Of a DNA stretch of 21,615 bases, positions 6,587-14,710 are shown in pieces. A program made the translations under genes and the position numbers. The stretch lies in assembly GCA_037140715.1 (NCBI GenBank), contig JBAXDX010000047.1, positions 1 to 21,615 of the forward strand. The letters are read 5' to 3'. Every line of letters starts with the position of its first letter. The stretch's first letter is position 1. Below the pieces are notes generated by a model. The model was not told where the DNA came from, searched no databases, and saw only the letters and a program-made list of their open reading frames with translations. This stretch comes from JAUZPB01 sp037140715 (GTDB taxonomy: Bacteria > Bacteroidota > Ignavibacteria > Ignavibacteriales > SURF-24).

Positions 6587-9208
6587 ATGTCCGAAGCTAA
6601 ATTTGTCGAAATTCCTAAAGCCTATAATCCTGACAGCGTTGAAGATAAGTGGAGGTCCTACTGGGAAGCTCATAAATTATATCATTCAGAAATTGACAGG
6701 AACAAAAAGCCTTATACAATCGTGATACCTCCCCCAAACGTAACCGGCATTCTGACAATGGGTCATATACTTAATAATACTATCCAGGATGCCTTTGTTC
6801 GTTATAAGAGAATGAAAGGATATAACGCCTGCTGGGTTCCAGGAACAGACCATGCCTCAATAGCAACGGAAACTAAGGTAACCGATTTCCTGAAGGAACA
6901 GGGCATTAATAAAAAAGATATCGGGCGCGATGAATTCCTCAAACATTGCTGGGAATGGACTCATAAATATGGCGGCATCATTACCAGACAGCTCAGAAAA
7001 CTTGGCGTAAGCTGCGACTGGGAACGCGAACGCTTCACGATGGACCCTCATTATTATTCTAAAGTTATCGAAACATTTGTAGCTCTCTATAAAAAAGGGC
7101 TGATCTACCGCGGCTTCCGCATGGTCAACTGGTGCCCTGTTTCAAAATCGGCAATTTCAGATGAGGAAGTTTTATTCCGCCAGGTAAATGGCAAACTCTG
7201 GTATCTTAAATACCCTGTAAAAGAAAGCAATGAGTTTATTATTGTGGCCACCACCCGTCCCGAGACAATGCTTGGCGATACCGGTGTCGCAGTTAACCCG
7301 AATGATGAACGCTACAAAGATTTGATAGGCAAAAAGGTTCTTCTACCTGTTGTAAACCGCGAAATACCTATCTTCGCGGACGAGTATGTAGAAATGGCAT
7401 TTGGCACCGGCGCCGTAAAGATTACACCCGCACACGATGTTAATGACTATGAGATGGGTAAGCGTCATAACCTCGGTTGTATTAATATCTTTAACCCTGA
7501 TGCTTCGACAAATAAAAATGTACCGGCTGATTTTCAGGGACTGGACAGGTTCGATGCACGCAAAAAGGTTGTCGATATGTTTGAAGAACTCGGTCTGCTG
7601 CACAAGGTTGAAGATTATACAAATAAAGTAGGCTACTCCGAACGTGGCGGCGTGCCGATTGAGCCTTACCTCTCCGAACAATGGTTCTTAAAGATGGATG
7701 AACTCGCCGCTCCTGCCCTCAAAGCGGTTGAAGAAGGCCGTATCCATTTCCATCCCGACCACTGGACAAAAACATACGCCCACTGGATGAAGAATATTAA
7801 TGACTGGTGTATCTCGCGCCAGCTTTGGTGGGGACACAGAATCCCTGTCTGGTATCACAAGGACACAAATGAAATTTACTGCGATGTCAATCCGCCTGAA
7901 GATATCGAAAACTGGAAACAGGATGAGGATGTGCTCGATACCTGGTCCTCAAGCTGGCTCTGGGCGCATGATGTGTTTACTACTAAAGAAGAACAGCAGT
8001 ATTACTATCCCACGGATACTCTCGTAACTGCTCCCGATATTATTTTCTTCTGGGTTGCAAGAATGATTATGGCCGGTCTTGAGTTTATGGGCGATATTCC
8101 CTTTAAAGATGTTTACTTCACCAGCGTTATCCGCGACATGCAGGGACGCAAAATGAGCAAATCCTTAGGCAATTCCCCTGACCCGCTGGACGTAATAGAC
8201 GAGTACGGCGCTGATGCTCTCCGCTTCTCTGTACTATATCTCGCCCCGCTTGGGCAGGATGTCCTCTTCAGCTCAGAGAAATGCGATATCGGACGTAACT
8301 TCGCCAACAAGATTTGGAACGCCGGGCGTTATCTGCTGATGAACGCTCAGTCTGTTGAACTGAATGATGAGCTTAAAGACAAGCATCTGGACTTTGCCGA
8401 CAAATGGATTATCTCCCGTTTCCAAAATACACTCAGGCAGATCAACGATGCTATGGATAAGTTCGAAATTAATAACGCCGTAAAAATTATCTACTCCTAC
8501 GTCTGGAACGACTTCTGCGACTGGTACATCGAAATGTCCAAAAGCCGTCTCTATTCCGACAATGAAAATGTAAAATCAGCGGTTCTTACGCGCGCTTTGT
8601 CTCTCTTTGAAGATATGCTCAGGCTTGTTCATCCCTTTATGCCTTATCTTACAGAGGAAATCTGGCATTTGATAAAAGAAAGAAAGGAAGGTCAAAGCAT
8701 TTCCATCTCCGGCTTCCCTGAGTTTAATATTTCACTCGTAGATACCGGAGCCGAACACGAGATTCAGTTTGTTCAGGAAATTGTTACGGCTATCCGCAAT
8801 ATCCGCGGCGAGATGAATATTCCCCCGTCGCGCGTTATTGACGTTTACATCAGAGGCGGGCAGGTTACAGAGAATGAAAAGAATTACATCAGGAAGCTTG
8901 GCAGGGTGGAAAATATCTTTAACGACAAGAACCTTGAGAAACCCAAAGCCTCGGCATCGACCGTTGTCAGTGGCTCGGATATATTTATTCCTCTTGAAGG
9001 TGTTATCGATCTGGAAGTTGAACGCCAGAGACTGCAAAAGGATATTGACCGCCTGCAGGGAAGTCTTGCCGGCGTAAGTAAGAAGCTTTCCAATGAAAAT
9101 TTTGTGAACAACGCTCCCCCCGATGTCGTTGCTAAGGAAAAACAGAAAAAAGCCGGATGGGAAGATAAACTCTCAAAGCTTAATGTAATGCTTGATGATC
9201 TCAGGTAA
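6587..9208 (+). CDS. valS: Valine--tRNA ligase
   Basis: A full-length class Ia aminoacyl-tRNA synthetase of 873 residues that charges tRNA-Val with valine using ATP. PPPNVTGILTMGHILNN (48-64) is the HIGH region, reading TMGH. GTDHASIATE follows, then the CP1 editing domain (ATTRPETMLGDT ... TPAHDVNDYEMG), the ValS/IleS tryptophan-rich active-site segments (WCISRQLWWGHRIPVW), and KMSKS at 522-526 within GRKMSKSLGNSPDPLDVI. The anticodon-binding helical domain comes next (FCDWYIEMSK), then a C-terminal coiled coil (about 805-873, LEVERQRLQKDIDRLQG) that is typical of bacterial ValS. The gene stands alone, with a terminator 13 bp after its stop. The first His of HIGH is replaced by Thr57; the rest looks fully functional. 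Confidence 0.97.
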   Translation: MSEAKFVEIPKAYNPDSVEDKWRSYWEAHKLYHSEIDRNKKPYTIVIPPPNVTGILTMGHILNNTIQDAFVRYKRMKGYNACWVPGTDHASIATETKVTDFLKEQGINKKDIGRDEFLKHCWEWTHKYGGIITRQLRKLGVSCDWERERFTMDPHYYSKVIETFVALYKKGLIYRGFRMVNWCPVSKSAISDEEVLFRQVNGKLWYLKYPVKESNEFIIVATTRPETMLGDTGVAVNPNDERYKDLIGKKVLLPVVNREIPIFADEYVEMAFGTGAVKITPAHDVNDYEMGKRHNLGCINIFNPDASTNKNVPADFQGLDRFDARKKVVDMFEELGLLHKVEDYTNKVGYSERGGVPIEPYLSEQWFLKMDELAAPALKAVEEGRIHFHPDHWTKTYAHWMKNINDWCISRQLWWGHRIPVWYHKDTNEIYCDVNPPEDIENWKQDEDVLDTWSSSWLWAHDVFTTKEEQQYYYPTDTLVTAPDIIFFWVARMIMAGLEFMGDIPFKDVYFTSVIRDMQGRKMSKSLGNSPDPLDVIDEYGADALRFSVLYLAPLGQDVLFSSEKCDIGRNFANKIWNAGRYLLMNAQSVELNDELKDKHLDFADKWIISRFQNTLRQINDAMDKFEINNAVKIIYSYVWNDFCDWYIEMSKSRLYSDNENVKSAVLTRALSLFEDMLRLVHPFMPYLTEEIWHLIKERKEGQSISISGFPEFNISLVDTGAEHEIQFVQEIVTAIRNIRGEMNIPPSRVIDVYIRGGQVTENEKNYIRKLGRVENIFNDKNLEKPKASASTVVSGSDIFIPLEGVIDLEVERQRLQKDIDRLQGSLAGVSKKLSNENFVNNAPPDVVAKEKQKKAGWEDKLSKLNVMLDDLR

Positions 9209-9220
9209 TAACATTTTACT

Positions 9221-9253
9221 GAACACGCCTCAATATAGCGTGTTCGTTTTATT
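9221..9253 (+). terminator. Rho-independent terminator of valS
   Basis: GAACACGC (9221-9228) pairs with GCGTGTTC (9238-9245) across a 9-nt loop, followed by GTTTTATT. It begins 13 bp after the valS stop. Confidence 0.8.
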
Positions 9254-9258
9254 AATAA

Positions 9259-9343
9259 CTCATGTTACGCAAAAATGTCAGAACTATGATTCATGTAATA
9301 ACGCGGGCAGTATGAAATGAATCATAGTCCCGACATTCCTGTA
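9259..9343 (+). repeat. Interspersed repeat family 1, copy after valS
   Basis: It starts with the family end CTCATGTTACGCAAAAATGT and contains the core CGCGGGCAGTATGAAATGAA (9302-9321). Its centre is an inverted repeat: CTATGATTCAT (9284-9294) against ATGAATCATAG (9318-9328). It is bracketed by GTC at 9277-9279 and GAC at 9332-9334. It lies directly after the valS terminator. The remaining 9344-9560 shows no gene or other repeat that I can support. Confidence 0.75.
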
Positions 9344-9565
9344 TAACATAAATTAATCACTAAATTGCATGAATGCCGGTTAAACATGGCTTATGTCATC
9401 ACAGCTAAGACGTCTGCCGCAAAATAATTAAATATTGCGCGGATGTAAAATACAGTCTGCATTCCCGAAATACATCTTCTTTTTTTCAAAAGAACATTCG
9501 GGTGGCATAAAATGACATTAGACCGGCAAACAAACCCTCTTTTTGATTATAAAATAGTCTTTACA

Positions 9566-9775
9566 GGTTTTGCACGAGCCGTTGCGGGTTTTGCACAAGC
9601 CATTGTGGGTTTTGCACAAGCCATTGTGGGTTTTACACAAGCCATTGTGGGTTTTACACAAGCCGTTGTGGGTTTTGCACAAGCCATTGTGGGTTTTACA
9701 CAAGCCATTGTGGGTTTTACACAAGCCATTGTGGGTTTTGCACAAGCCGTTGTGGGTTTTGCACAAGCCTCTGTG
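9566..9775 (+). repeat. Minisatellite: ten tandem 21-bp units
   Basis: Ten units of GGTTTTGCACAAGCCATTGTG, with G/A variation at base 7 and A/G at base 16; only the first and last units diverge more. Because 21 is a multiple of three and the unit has no stops, frames stay open on both strands. The longest neat + frame is 9512-9778 (88 residues, about ten GFAQAIV heptads after an ATG at 9512 with no clear ribosome site); a - frame at 9518-9829 is just as long. Coding is therefore unproven. If the + frame is translated, it would give a regular Gly/Phe/Ala heptad peptide. There are no spacers, so it is not a CRISPR array. Confidence 0.95.
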
Positions 9776-9856
9776 TAAATAAAAAGCCGGTTTTATGCTT
9801 ATAAACAGCATTTTCCCGTCTCTGCTCAAAAGATTTCGGATATAAATCAGGGTTTC

Positions 9857-10007
9857 TTAACCGCTCATGTACGCAAAATTCATTCTGTATATGATTTATG
9901 TGATTCTTATGTTTTATATATAATGCAGTCAGCATGAAATGGAGCATAGTTAATCATTTAATCATCAGAATCATAGTCAGGGATGAATTTTGCGTAACAT
10001 GAGTTAA
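9857..10007. repeat. MITE-like element bounded by inverted repeats (family 1, long copy)
   Basis: The left arm, CTCATGTACGCAAAATTCAT (9864-9883), pairs with the right arm at 9983-10003, which reads as CTCATGTTACGCAAAATTCA plus T on the other strand, so the arms differ by one base. TTAA flanks both ends (9857-9860 and 10004-10007). The interior holds the family core TGCAGTCAGCATGAAATG (9924-9941). It is too short to encode a transposase. Its right end is 25 bp before the start of the PspC gene, so it probably overlaps or supplies that gene's upstream regulatory region. Confidence 0.75.
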
Positions 10008-10028
10008 TAAGTCATATAAGTTTAGAAC

Positions 10029-10304
10029 ATGACAGATAACGCAATAGAAAATTTACGAAATGAAGAGGAAGAAACTCCACAGGGTACTGATAACAGCGGA
10101 GACATACTCTTCCGTTCGGTTCATGATAAAATGATATTCGGTGTATGCGCCGGTTTTGCGGATTACATGAACGTTAAGCCGAATCTTCTCCGCATTATCT
10201 GGCTGGTGCTTACCTTTATAACCTTCGGCATCGGCGCATTGATTTATCTTTTATTTGCCATTATTGTACCGGAAGAAGACAACGGCGGTAATATTGGATA
10301 TTAA
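10029..10304 (+). CDS. PspC-domain membrane protein
   Basis: A protein of 91 residues. After an acidic, polar N-terminus (1-27) comes a PspC domain: LFRSVHDKMIFGVCAGFADYMNVKPNLLRIIW, then one hydrophobic helix (about 58-82, ending LLFAIIVPEE). PspC proteins are inner-membrane proteins linked to phage-shock or envelope-stress responses; stand-alone small PspC proteins are common in Bacteroidota and their exact role is often unknown. No pspA or pspF is nearby. The stop is 10 bp before the next gene's ATG, so the two are likely co-transcribed. Confidence 0.85.
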   Translation: MTDNAIENLRNEEEETPQGTDNSGDILFRSVHDKMIFGVCAGFADYMNVKPNLLRIIWLVLTFITFGIGALIYLLFAIIVPEEDNGGNIGY

Positions 10305-10314
10305 TAAGCGCTCT

Positions 10315-10803
10315 ATGCTAAACTACATCTTTATATTTTCTGTTTTTGCCTTCACGCTGAAATTCTTTGGAATAATCACCGTCAGTCTTACGCTGGTCAT
10401 ATCCTGTGTATTTTTGATATTCGGATTGTTTTCTGTTTACCTGACGATAGATACACATCAGCGGGCGGAGCTTTTCCTCGGGACGGCAATATTCCTTACC
10501 GGCATAGTCCTGTTTGTAACTCAGCATTTCTCTATAATTCAGCCTGGTATGCTTGTTTTTCCGTCAGTCCTGTTCATACTCGGAGCCGGATTCTTAATGC
10601 TTTTCATCAACAACCGCTTAAATATCGTATTCCTCAGCGCTTCACTTATACTTATTGCCTCATCTATTCTTTCAATGTTCCTCGTCAGAAGATTTACGAT
10701 ATTCGACTTTCCCAACAGGATAGCCGCAGGAATATCAGACTATTATCCGGTATTCATAATCCTGTCCGGAGTTTACTATCTGCTAAAACGAAGACCGCAT
10801 TAG
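10315..10803 (+). CDS. Small multi-pass membrane protein of unknown function
   Basis: The ATG at 10315 (MLNYIFIFSVFAF) gives 162 residues. The same frame is open back to 10255, but those 20 codons overlap the PspC gene and are not hydrophobic, so I prefer the later start. About five transmembrane helices are visible (near 1-20, 25-43, 50-68, 74-92 and 95-120, with a weaker one at the C-terminus), with short charged loops and an Arg-rich tail (LLKRRPH). I do not recognise the family. Position right after the PspC gene suggests a joint envelope-stress or membrane role, which is inference. It converges with the PPK2 gene, with 51 bp between stop codons. Confidence 0.75.
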   Translation: MLNYIFIFSVFAFTLKFFGIITVSLTLVISCVFLIFGLFSVYLTIDTHQRAELFLGTAIFLTGIVLFVTQHFSIIQPGMLVFPSVLFILGAGFLMLFINNRLNIVFLSASLILIASSILSMFLVRRFTIFDFPNRIAAGISDYYPVFIILSGVYYLLKRRPH

Positions 10804-10854
10804 CTCATTTTATATCTATAACCTATGCGCTTTTTGTGAGGGGGTTGCCGGCAG

Positions 10855-11721
10855 TTAACTTTTCTCGTTTAAGAGGGTTTCCCTTATCTTCGCGAGGTTT
10901 TGTTTTTGTTCTCTGTTAATTACCGGATACTCAGGATTTATGTTTTCCATGGTTTTGACAATTACTTCTGAAATCAGCAGACGGGCAAACCATTTCTTAT
11001 CTCCAGGAACCACATACCATGGCGCACTTTTCTGGCTTGTAGCTTTGATCGCCTTTTCGTAGCATTTCTGATATTCATCCCAGTACCGGCGCTCTGTAAC
11101 ATCTTCTTCCACTATTTTCCAGTTCCTTGCCGGGTCATCTATTCTTTTTAAGAATCGATTTTTCTGCTCATCCTTAGAAATATGCAGAAAGAATTTTATG
11201 ATGCGCGTGCCATTTTCATAGAGATACTTTTCAAAAGCATTGATTTGTTCATAACGCAGGTCCCAGATATTGTCATTGGCAAACCGTCCGGGGATTTTCT
11301 CGCCTCCGATCAGATTATGCACTCTTACAATCAGAACTTCCTCATAATGTGAACGGTTAAAGATGCCGATATTACCCTTTTCGGGAAGAGCCTTATTTAT
11401 GCGCCAGAGGAAATCATGATCCATCTCTTCTTTCGAAGGCTGTTTAAAGCTATAGACCTGAGTACCCTGCGGATTAAGTCCGCTCATCACATGTTTTATT
11501 GCACTGTCCTTTCCGCTACCGTCCATACCCTGAAATATTAAAAGCAACGATGACTGATTCTGAGCGTAAAGCTTTCCCTGAAGATCAGCCATTCTGACGA
11601 TATTTTCTTCAAGATTCTTTATGCCTTCTTCTTTCGAAGTTAAGCCGCCTGCATCGTCAGTCTTAAATTTCTTAAGGCTGAAATTATTACCGGGCTGTGC
11701 GAGATATTGTTTTATGTCCAT
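10855..11721 (-). CDS. ppk2: PPK2-family polyphosphate:nucleotide phosphotransferase
   Basis: A single-domain PPK2 of 288 residues. Walker A is GMDGSGKDS (65-73); the Walker B-type segment is IFNRSHYEEVL (120-130), and the downstream DPARNWKIVEEDVTERRYWDEY and APWYVVPGDKKWFARL are family signatures (lid and C-terminal segments). PPK2 enzymes use polyphosphate to phosphorylate nucleotides (AMP, ADP or GDP depending on class). This one looks like the one-domain polyP:nucleotide phosphotransferase group that includes class III enzymes, but nucleotide preference cannot be told from sequence alone. A strong AAAGGAGA lies just before the ATG. It is the last gene of the barrel-AKR-PPK2 operon, 15 bp after the AKR gene. 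Confidence 0.93.
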   Translation of the reverse strand: MDIKQYLAQPGNNFSLKKFKTDDAGGLTSKEEGIKNLEENIVRMADLQGKLYAQNQSSLLLIFQGMDGSGKDSAIKHVMSGLNPQGTQVYSFKQPSKEEMDHDFLWRINKALPEKGNIGIFNRSHYEEVLIVRVHNLIGGEKIPGRFANDNIWDLRYEQINAFEKYLYENGTRIIKFFLHISKDEQKNRFLKRIDDPARNWKIVEEDVTERRYWDEYQKCYEKAIKATSQKSAPWYVVPGDKKWFARLLISEVIVKTMENINPEYPVINREQKQNLAKIRETLLNEKS

Positions 11722-11736
11722 TTCTGTCTCCTTTAA

Positions 11737-13218
11737 TTATTTACCTGTCCAAAATTCTTTTGCCATCTGAATATAGTTACTCTTAACCGCACCGAGCATA
11801 TCATCCACATATTTTTTTGAGCGCATGCCCAGCAAAGTGCAGCTTACGCCTGGTAGCGAGTTAATCATCATCACAGACTTCTGCGATAAGCTCAAAGCCC
11901 GTTGCTGTTCATTCAGGAAAGGCTCAATTATGTCATGAGCCATTCTGGTTTTTTTATTCGATTCCATTGCCAGATGACTTTCAACCGAATCAAGCATAAT
12001 ATTAACGGAAGTAACATAATGATTCAGCCTGTTGATGAGGGTCTGATCGCTTGAATAATGCTTATATATCTCATTTACGGCAAAATTAGTACGCGGAATA
12101 AAATACTCCTTTTTAACCTCGTTGAACTGGCTCACGTTATCAAACTTTTTTATATTTGCTTTAAGCACCGCCGAAAGCTGAATTGATTCGCCGATAGCAT
12201 TCTTCTCTTTATTAACCGCCTCAATTGAATTAACATATTCCGAAACAATCTTATTCTCCATCTTCTGCAGACTGTCGAGTAAATCGAGAGTTTTATCAAG
12301 CGTACGGTTTTCCTTAATCTCAAAATCGGCAAGCCTTAAAACTTTATTCCCTCTGACTGCATTGAGCGGACGGTTTATGAGCACTCCGAGGTTATTTTCC
12401 CTTGCCACCTCAAGAAATGTTTTTGTTCCATTCTGCTGGTTCTTAATATTCGCGCCCCCTTTTTCCATAAGATTCAGCGGAAGCTGAACTACGGCAAAAT
12501 GATTATTCTTATCAATTTCATTAGCAATGGAAACGATGTATTCAAGCGATGTGAAATTCCTTTTCGAAGCATCCTCGCCAAAGGTATTTGACGATATACC
12601 ATAAAAACGGATGCGGCCTTTGCTGACTTCCGTTTCAAGATATTCAAAAGCCGTTTTAACTCTCTGGTAATATTCTTTCCTGATATCTCTAATATCACTG
12701 ACATTTGAATAAGTAAGAAAATACTCAGGATTATGAAGCAGGTAAACATCGAGGTAATTCAACTGGAGACGATCGAGAGAGTTGGTTATCTGGTCGGCGA
12801 GGAAATCAGGACTAATTGAATGCCACAAATCAGGAGCGCATTTGACGACCTGCTGATATGGTCTGCCGTTTTGTTCATTAGTCATGGCGGTTGTAAGATT
12901 GGTACCCTGGATGTATCCGCCTTTTGAAACGATAATCAGTTCATCGCGTTCAACGATATTTTTCTCCATAAGATCATGTACAATATTGCCGATAAGAATT
13001 TCGCTGCCGCCATCGGAATAATTAGATGAAGTATCCATGAGGTTTACTCCGCTTTTAAGAGCGTATTCAAGAGCTTCGGCATGTTGCTTCACGCGGTAGT
13101 CAACCCTGTAAGAGCCAAAGCCGCATATAGAAGTGATGAAACCTGTTTTGCCCAGTCTTTTGAATTTAAGACCTTCATGCTTGCGATAATATTGTCTGGT
13201 CTTTTCGCTTGTCGCCAT
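11737..13218 (-). CDS. Aldo/keto reductase with a long C-terminal extension
   Basis: A protein of 493 residues. The N-terminal half is an NADPH-dependent aldo/keto reductase TIM barrel with a visible catalytic tetrad: Asp62 and Tyr67 (MDTSSNYSDG), Lys99 (VSKGG) and His162 (LLHNPEY). RFYGISSNTFGED is the cofactor-side strand. About 160 residues beyond the usual barrel length (inserted around 300-460) are helical and charged, and the C-terminus (SLPGVSCTLLGMRSKKYVDDML) returns to the AKR fold. The barrel is thus interrupted by a long helical insertion rather than simply extended. The substrate is unknown. It lies between an outer-membrane barrel gene (31-bp gap) and ppk2 (15-bp gap), all on the same strand. 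AAGGGG precedes the ATG. Confidence 0.9.
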   Translation of the reverse strand: MATSEKTRQYYRKHEGLKFKRLGKTGFITSICGFGSYRVDYRVKQHAEALEYALKSGVNLMDTSSNYSDGGSEILIGNIVHDLMEKNIVERDELIIVSKGGYIQGTNLTTAMTNEQNGRPYQQVVKCAPDLWHSISPDFLADQITNSLDRLQLNYLDVYLLHNPEYFLTYSNVSDIRDIRKEYYQRVKTAFEYLETEVSKGRIRFYGISSNTFGEDASKRNFTSLEYIVSIANEIDKNNHFAVVQLPLNLMEKGGANIKNQQNGTKTFLEVARENNLGVLINRPLNAVRGNKVLRLADFEIKENRTLDKTLDLLDSLQKMENKIVSEYVNSIEAVNKEKNAIGESIQLSAVLKANIKKFDNVSQFNEVKKEYFIPRTNFAVNEIYKHYSSDQTLINRLNHYVTSVNIMLDSVESHLAMESNKKTRMAHDIIEPFLNEQQRALSLSQKSVMMINSLPGVSCTLLGMRSKKYVDDMLGAVKSNYIQMAKEFWTGK

Positions 13219-13249
13219 AAATTTCCCCTTGATTAAAAAATATAATTCT

Positions 13250-13924
13250 TTAGAATACTATTCCAAACTTAAACAGCTCCATATCAAAAATCAGCCTGCC
13301 TCCGTTCGTTACAGTTCCAAAAATAACGGTATTTCCCTCGGCAAAGAATGAGCCATAAGAAATGCTGACACCCCAGTACAATCCCGAACTCGAAAAATAT
13401 CTATACCCGATGCCGAACATTGCGCCGAGCCTCATCCTGTTGTCAGACGTATTCTGCCATCCGGAATTATTTCCTTCATAATCGACATAACTCAGGCGCA
13501 AGCCCCCTGAGATATAGAATCCATCCTGATGCTGTCCGAGGAACCTGCGATAGACAATATCCTGGTCCCAGACAAACAGTCGCTTATCCGAGCCGCCGCC
13601 TTCTCCGTTCTGAATATAAAAAGGAAAAGCAATCTCGGCATTGCGGTCAACATCGAAGAGGGAAAAGCCACCGCTTACCGCGAAATAATTATTTGTAACA
13701 CTGATCAGCAATAGTGCGGGATTAAGCTCAAAACCATATTTTTTGTTCTTTAGCGGGTCTTTATACCGCGCCGTTTCATTATAAATTTTCTCCTGCTGGT
13801 ACTGCATCTGTTTCTGATACTGAATTACCGTATCAAGCCTGGCGTTAACGGTCGTTGTATCCTGCGCGCGGGTGGATGCAGCAAGAAGAATCGCAAAAAG
13901 AAGGGCAAAGCAATGTAATTTCAT
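13250..13924 (-). CDS. Outer-membrane beta-barrel protein of unknown function
   Basis: A protein of 224 residues with a clear signal peptide (MKLHCFALLFAILLAASTRA-Q). A short polar helix follows (about 22-60, rich in Gln and Lys), then alternating beta strands with aromatic girdles: YGFELNPALLLISV, FAVSGGFSLFDVD, GFYISGGLRLSYVDY, MRLGAMFGIGYRYF, LYWGVSISYGSFF, and a C-terminal strand ending FKFGIVF. A terminal Phe is typical of BAM-inserted barrels. The family is not recognised further; it could be a small porin or assembly-type barrel. AAGGAAA lies before the ATG. It heads the operon with the aldo/keto reductase and ppk2. Confidence 0.8.
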   Translation of the reverse strand: MKLHCFALLFAILLAASTRAQDTTTVNARLDTVIQYQKQMQYQQEKIYNETARYKDPLKNKKYGFELNPALLLISVTNNYFAVSGGFSLFDVDRNAEIAFPFYIQNGEGGGSDKRLFVWDQDIVYRRFLGQHQDGFYISGGLRLSYVDYEGNNSGWQNTSDNRMRLGAMFGIGYRYFSSSGLYWGVSISYGSFFAEGNTVIFGTVTNGGRLIFDMELFKFGIVF

Positions 13925-14118
13925 CAGCGTTTTCCTTATAATGTCATTAAGAAATTTAAACAGATTCTATTCGTATCAACCATAAATTACGTTAAATTAA
14001 AAGCTGTCAAAATATATAACCTTTTTACAATTAATTCAATGGAGCAACGCATTCATTCATACACCCTGACATATTAATCGCGCAGGTATCAGCCTGATAA
14101 AATCAGAGGGTATATTGT

Positions 14119-14181
14119 CCTCATAATCATAATCTTACTCATTTTCCCTCTGAAGCGATTATGATTATGAGTATGATTAAG
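14119..14181 (-). repeat. AT-rich inverted repeat, interspersed family 2, copy 2
   Basis: CATAATCATAATC (14122-14134) and its exact complement (14157-14169) form a 13-bp stem around CTTACTCATTTTCCCTCTGA. The reverse complement carries the same block order as 218-277. It lies in the gap 13925-14340, upstream of the barrel operon and downstream of the tRNA; no gene is supported in that gap. Confidence 0.7.
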
Positions 14182-14318
14182 AAAATTATTTGATTGTGCT
14201 GGCTTAATGTGAGATGGGAAGTTCACTATGAAAAGGGTATTTTACAAAGAACCCATTACGATTTTAGTTCAGATTCAAAATCGACAGATTAGACTTTTTC
14301 GGAGCGGACTCATTCATG

Positions 14319-14337
14319 CGGGATTATATTTATCCCG
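14319..14337. other. Short hairpin just downstream of tRNA-Arg
   Basis: CGGGAT (14319-14324) and ATCCCG (14332-14337) form a 6-bp stem with a 7-nt loop, 3 bp past the tRNA 3' end on the - strand. It has no T-run, so it may be a processing or weak termination structure. Confidence 0.4.
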
Positions 14338-14340
14338 AAG

Positions 14341-14414
14341 TACCCACGAGAGGATTCGAACCTCCGACCTGCGGTTTAGGAAACCGACGCTCTATCCTGC
14401 TGAGCTACGTGGGC
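14341..14414 (-). tRNA. tRNA-Arg(CCT)
   Basis: The - strand folds as a full cloverleaf of 74 nt. The acceptor is GCCCACG/CGTGGGT with discriminator A, the D arm GCTC/GAGC, and the anticodon stem CGGT/ACCG with loop TTCCTAA (anticodon CCT, reading AGG). The T arm is GGAGG/CCTCT with loop TTCGAAT. CCA is not encoded. The terminal G-T pair and one T-stem G-T pair are tolerable. Confidence 0.95.
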
Positions 14415-14710
14415 ATACAGATATAAATATTTGTAAGTCAAAAATACGTAAGTTTTGCGAATAATGAAAGTTATAATGCAGTGTATGACAAATTTCACTC
14501 TTAATCATTGCCGGTAAAAAATATATGGGATTTATTTCCATTACAGGGGGGTTTAATCTGACAACCAGCCGGAATCTGTCCGGTTAAAACTGAAAATTAA
14601 ATATTCCCCTGATACTTAATTTATTTCGGACAGCAGTAATTCACATAAAATTCTTTACACCCTCTATTGTTCGTTCAATCGTCTGTCGTGGTGCGCCGGC
14701 TTTCATTCCG
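14415..14710. other. Intergenic region without a recognised feature
   Basis: The 296 bp between tRNA-Arg and the end of hsdM are AT-rich. I see no gene, no strong hairpin and none of the repeat families found elsewhere in the window. Confidence 0.6.

Noticed and set aside
9566..9775. CRISPR-like array
   Set aside because: Units are directly abutting with no unique spacers, and there are no cas genes.
9512..9778. Possible 88-residue heptad-repeat protein (GFAQAIV)n
   Set aside because: Kept as a repeat only. All frames of the 21-bp unit are open on both strands, and no clear ribosome site precedes the ATG.
14319..14337. Terminator for tRNA-Arg
   Set aside because: A 6-bp hairpin is present but no T-run follows on the - strand, so it is listed only as a hairpin.
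14228..14464. 78-residue + strand ORF
   Set aside because: It runs through the tRNA-Arg gene on the opposite strand and has no coding character.
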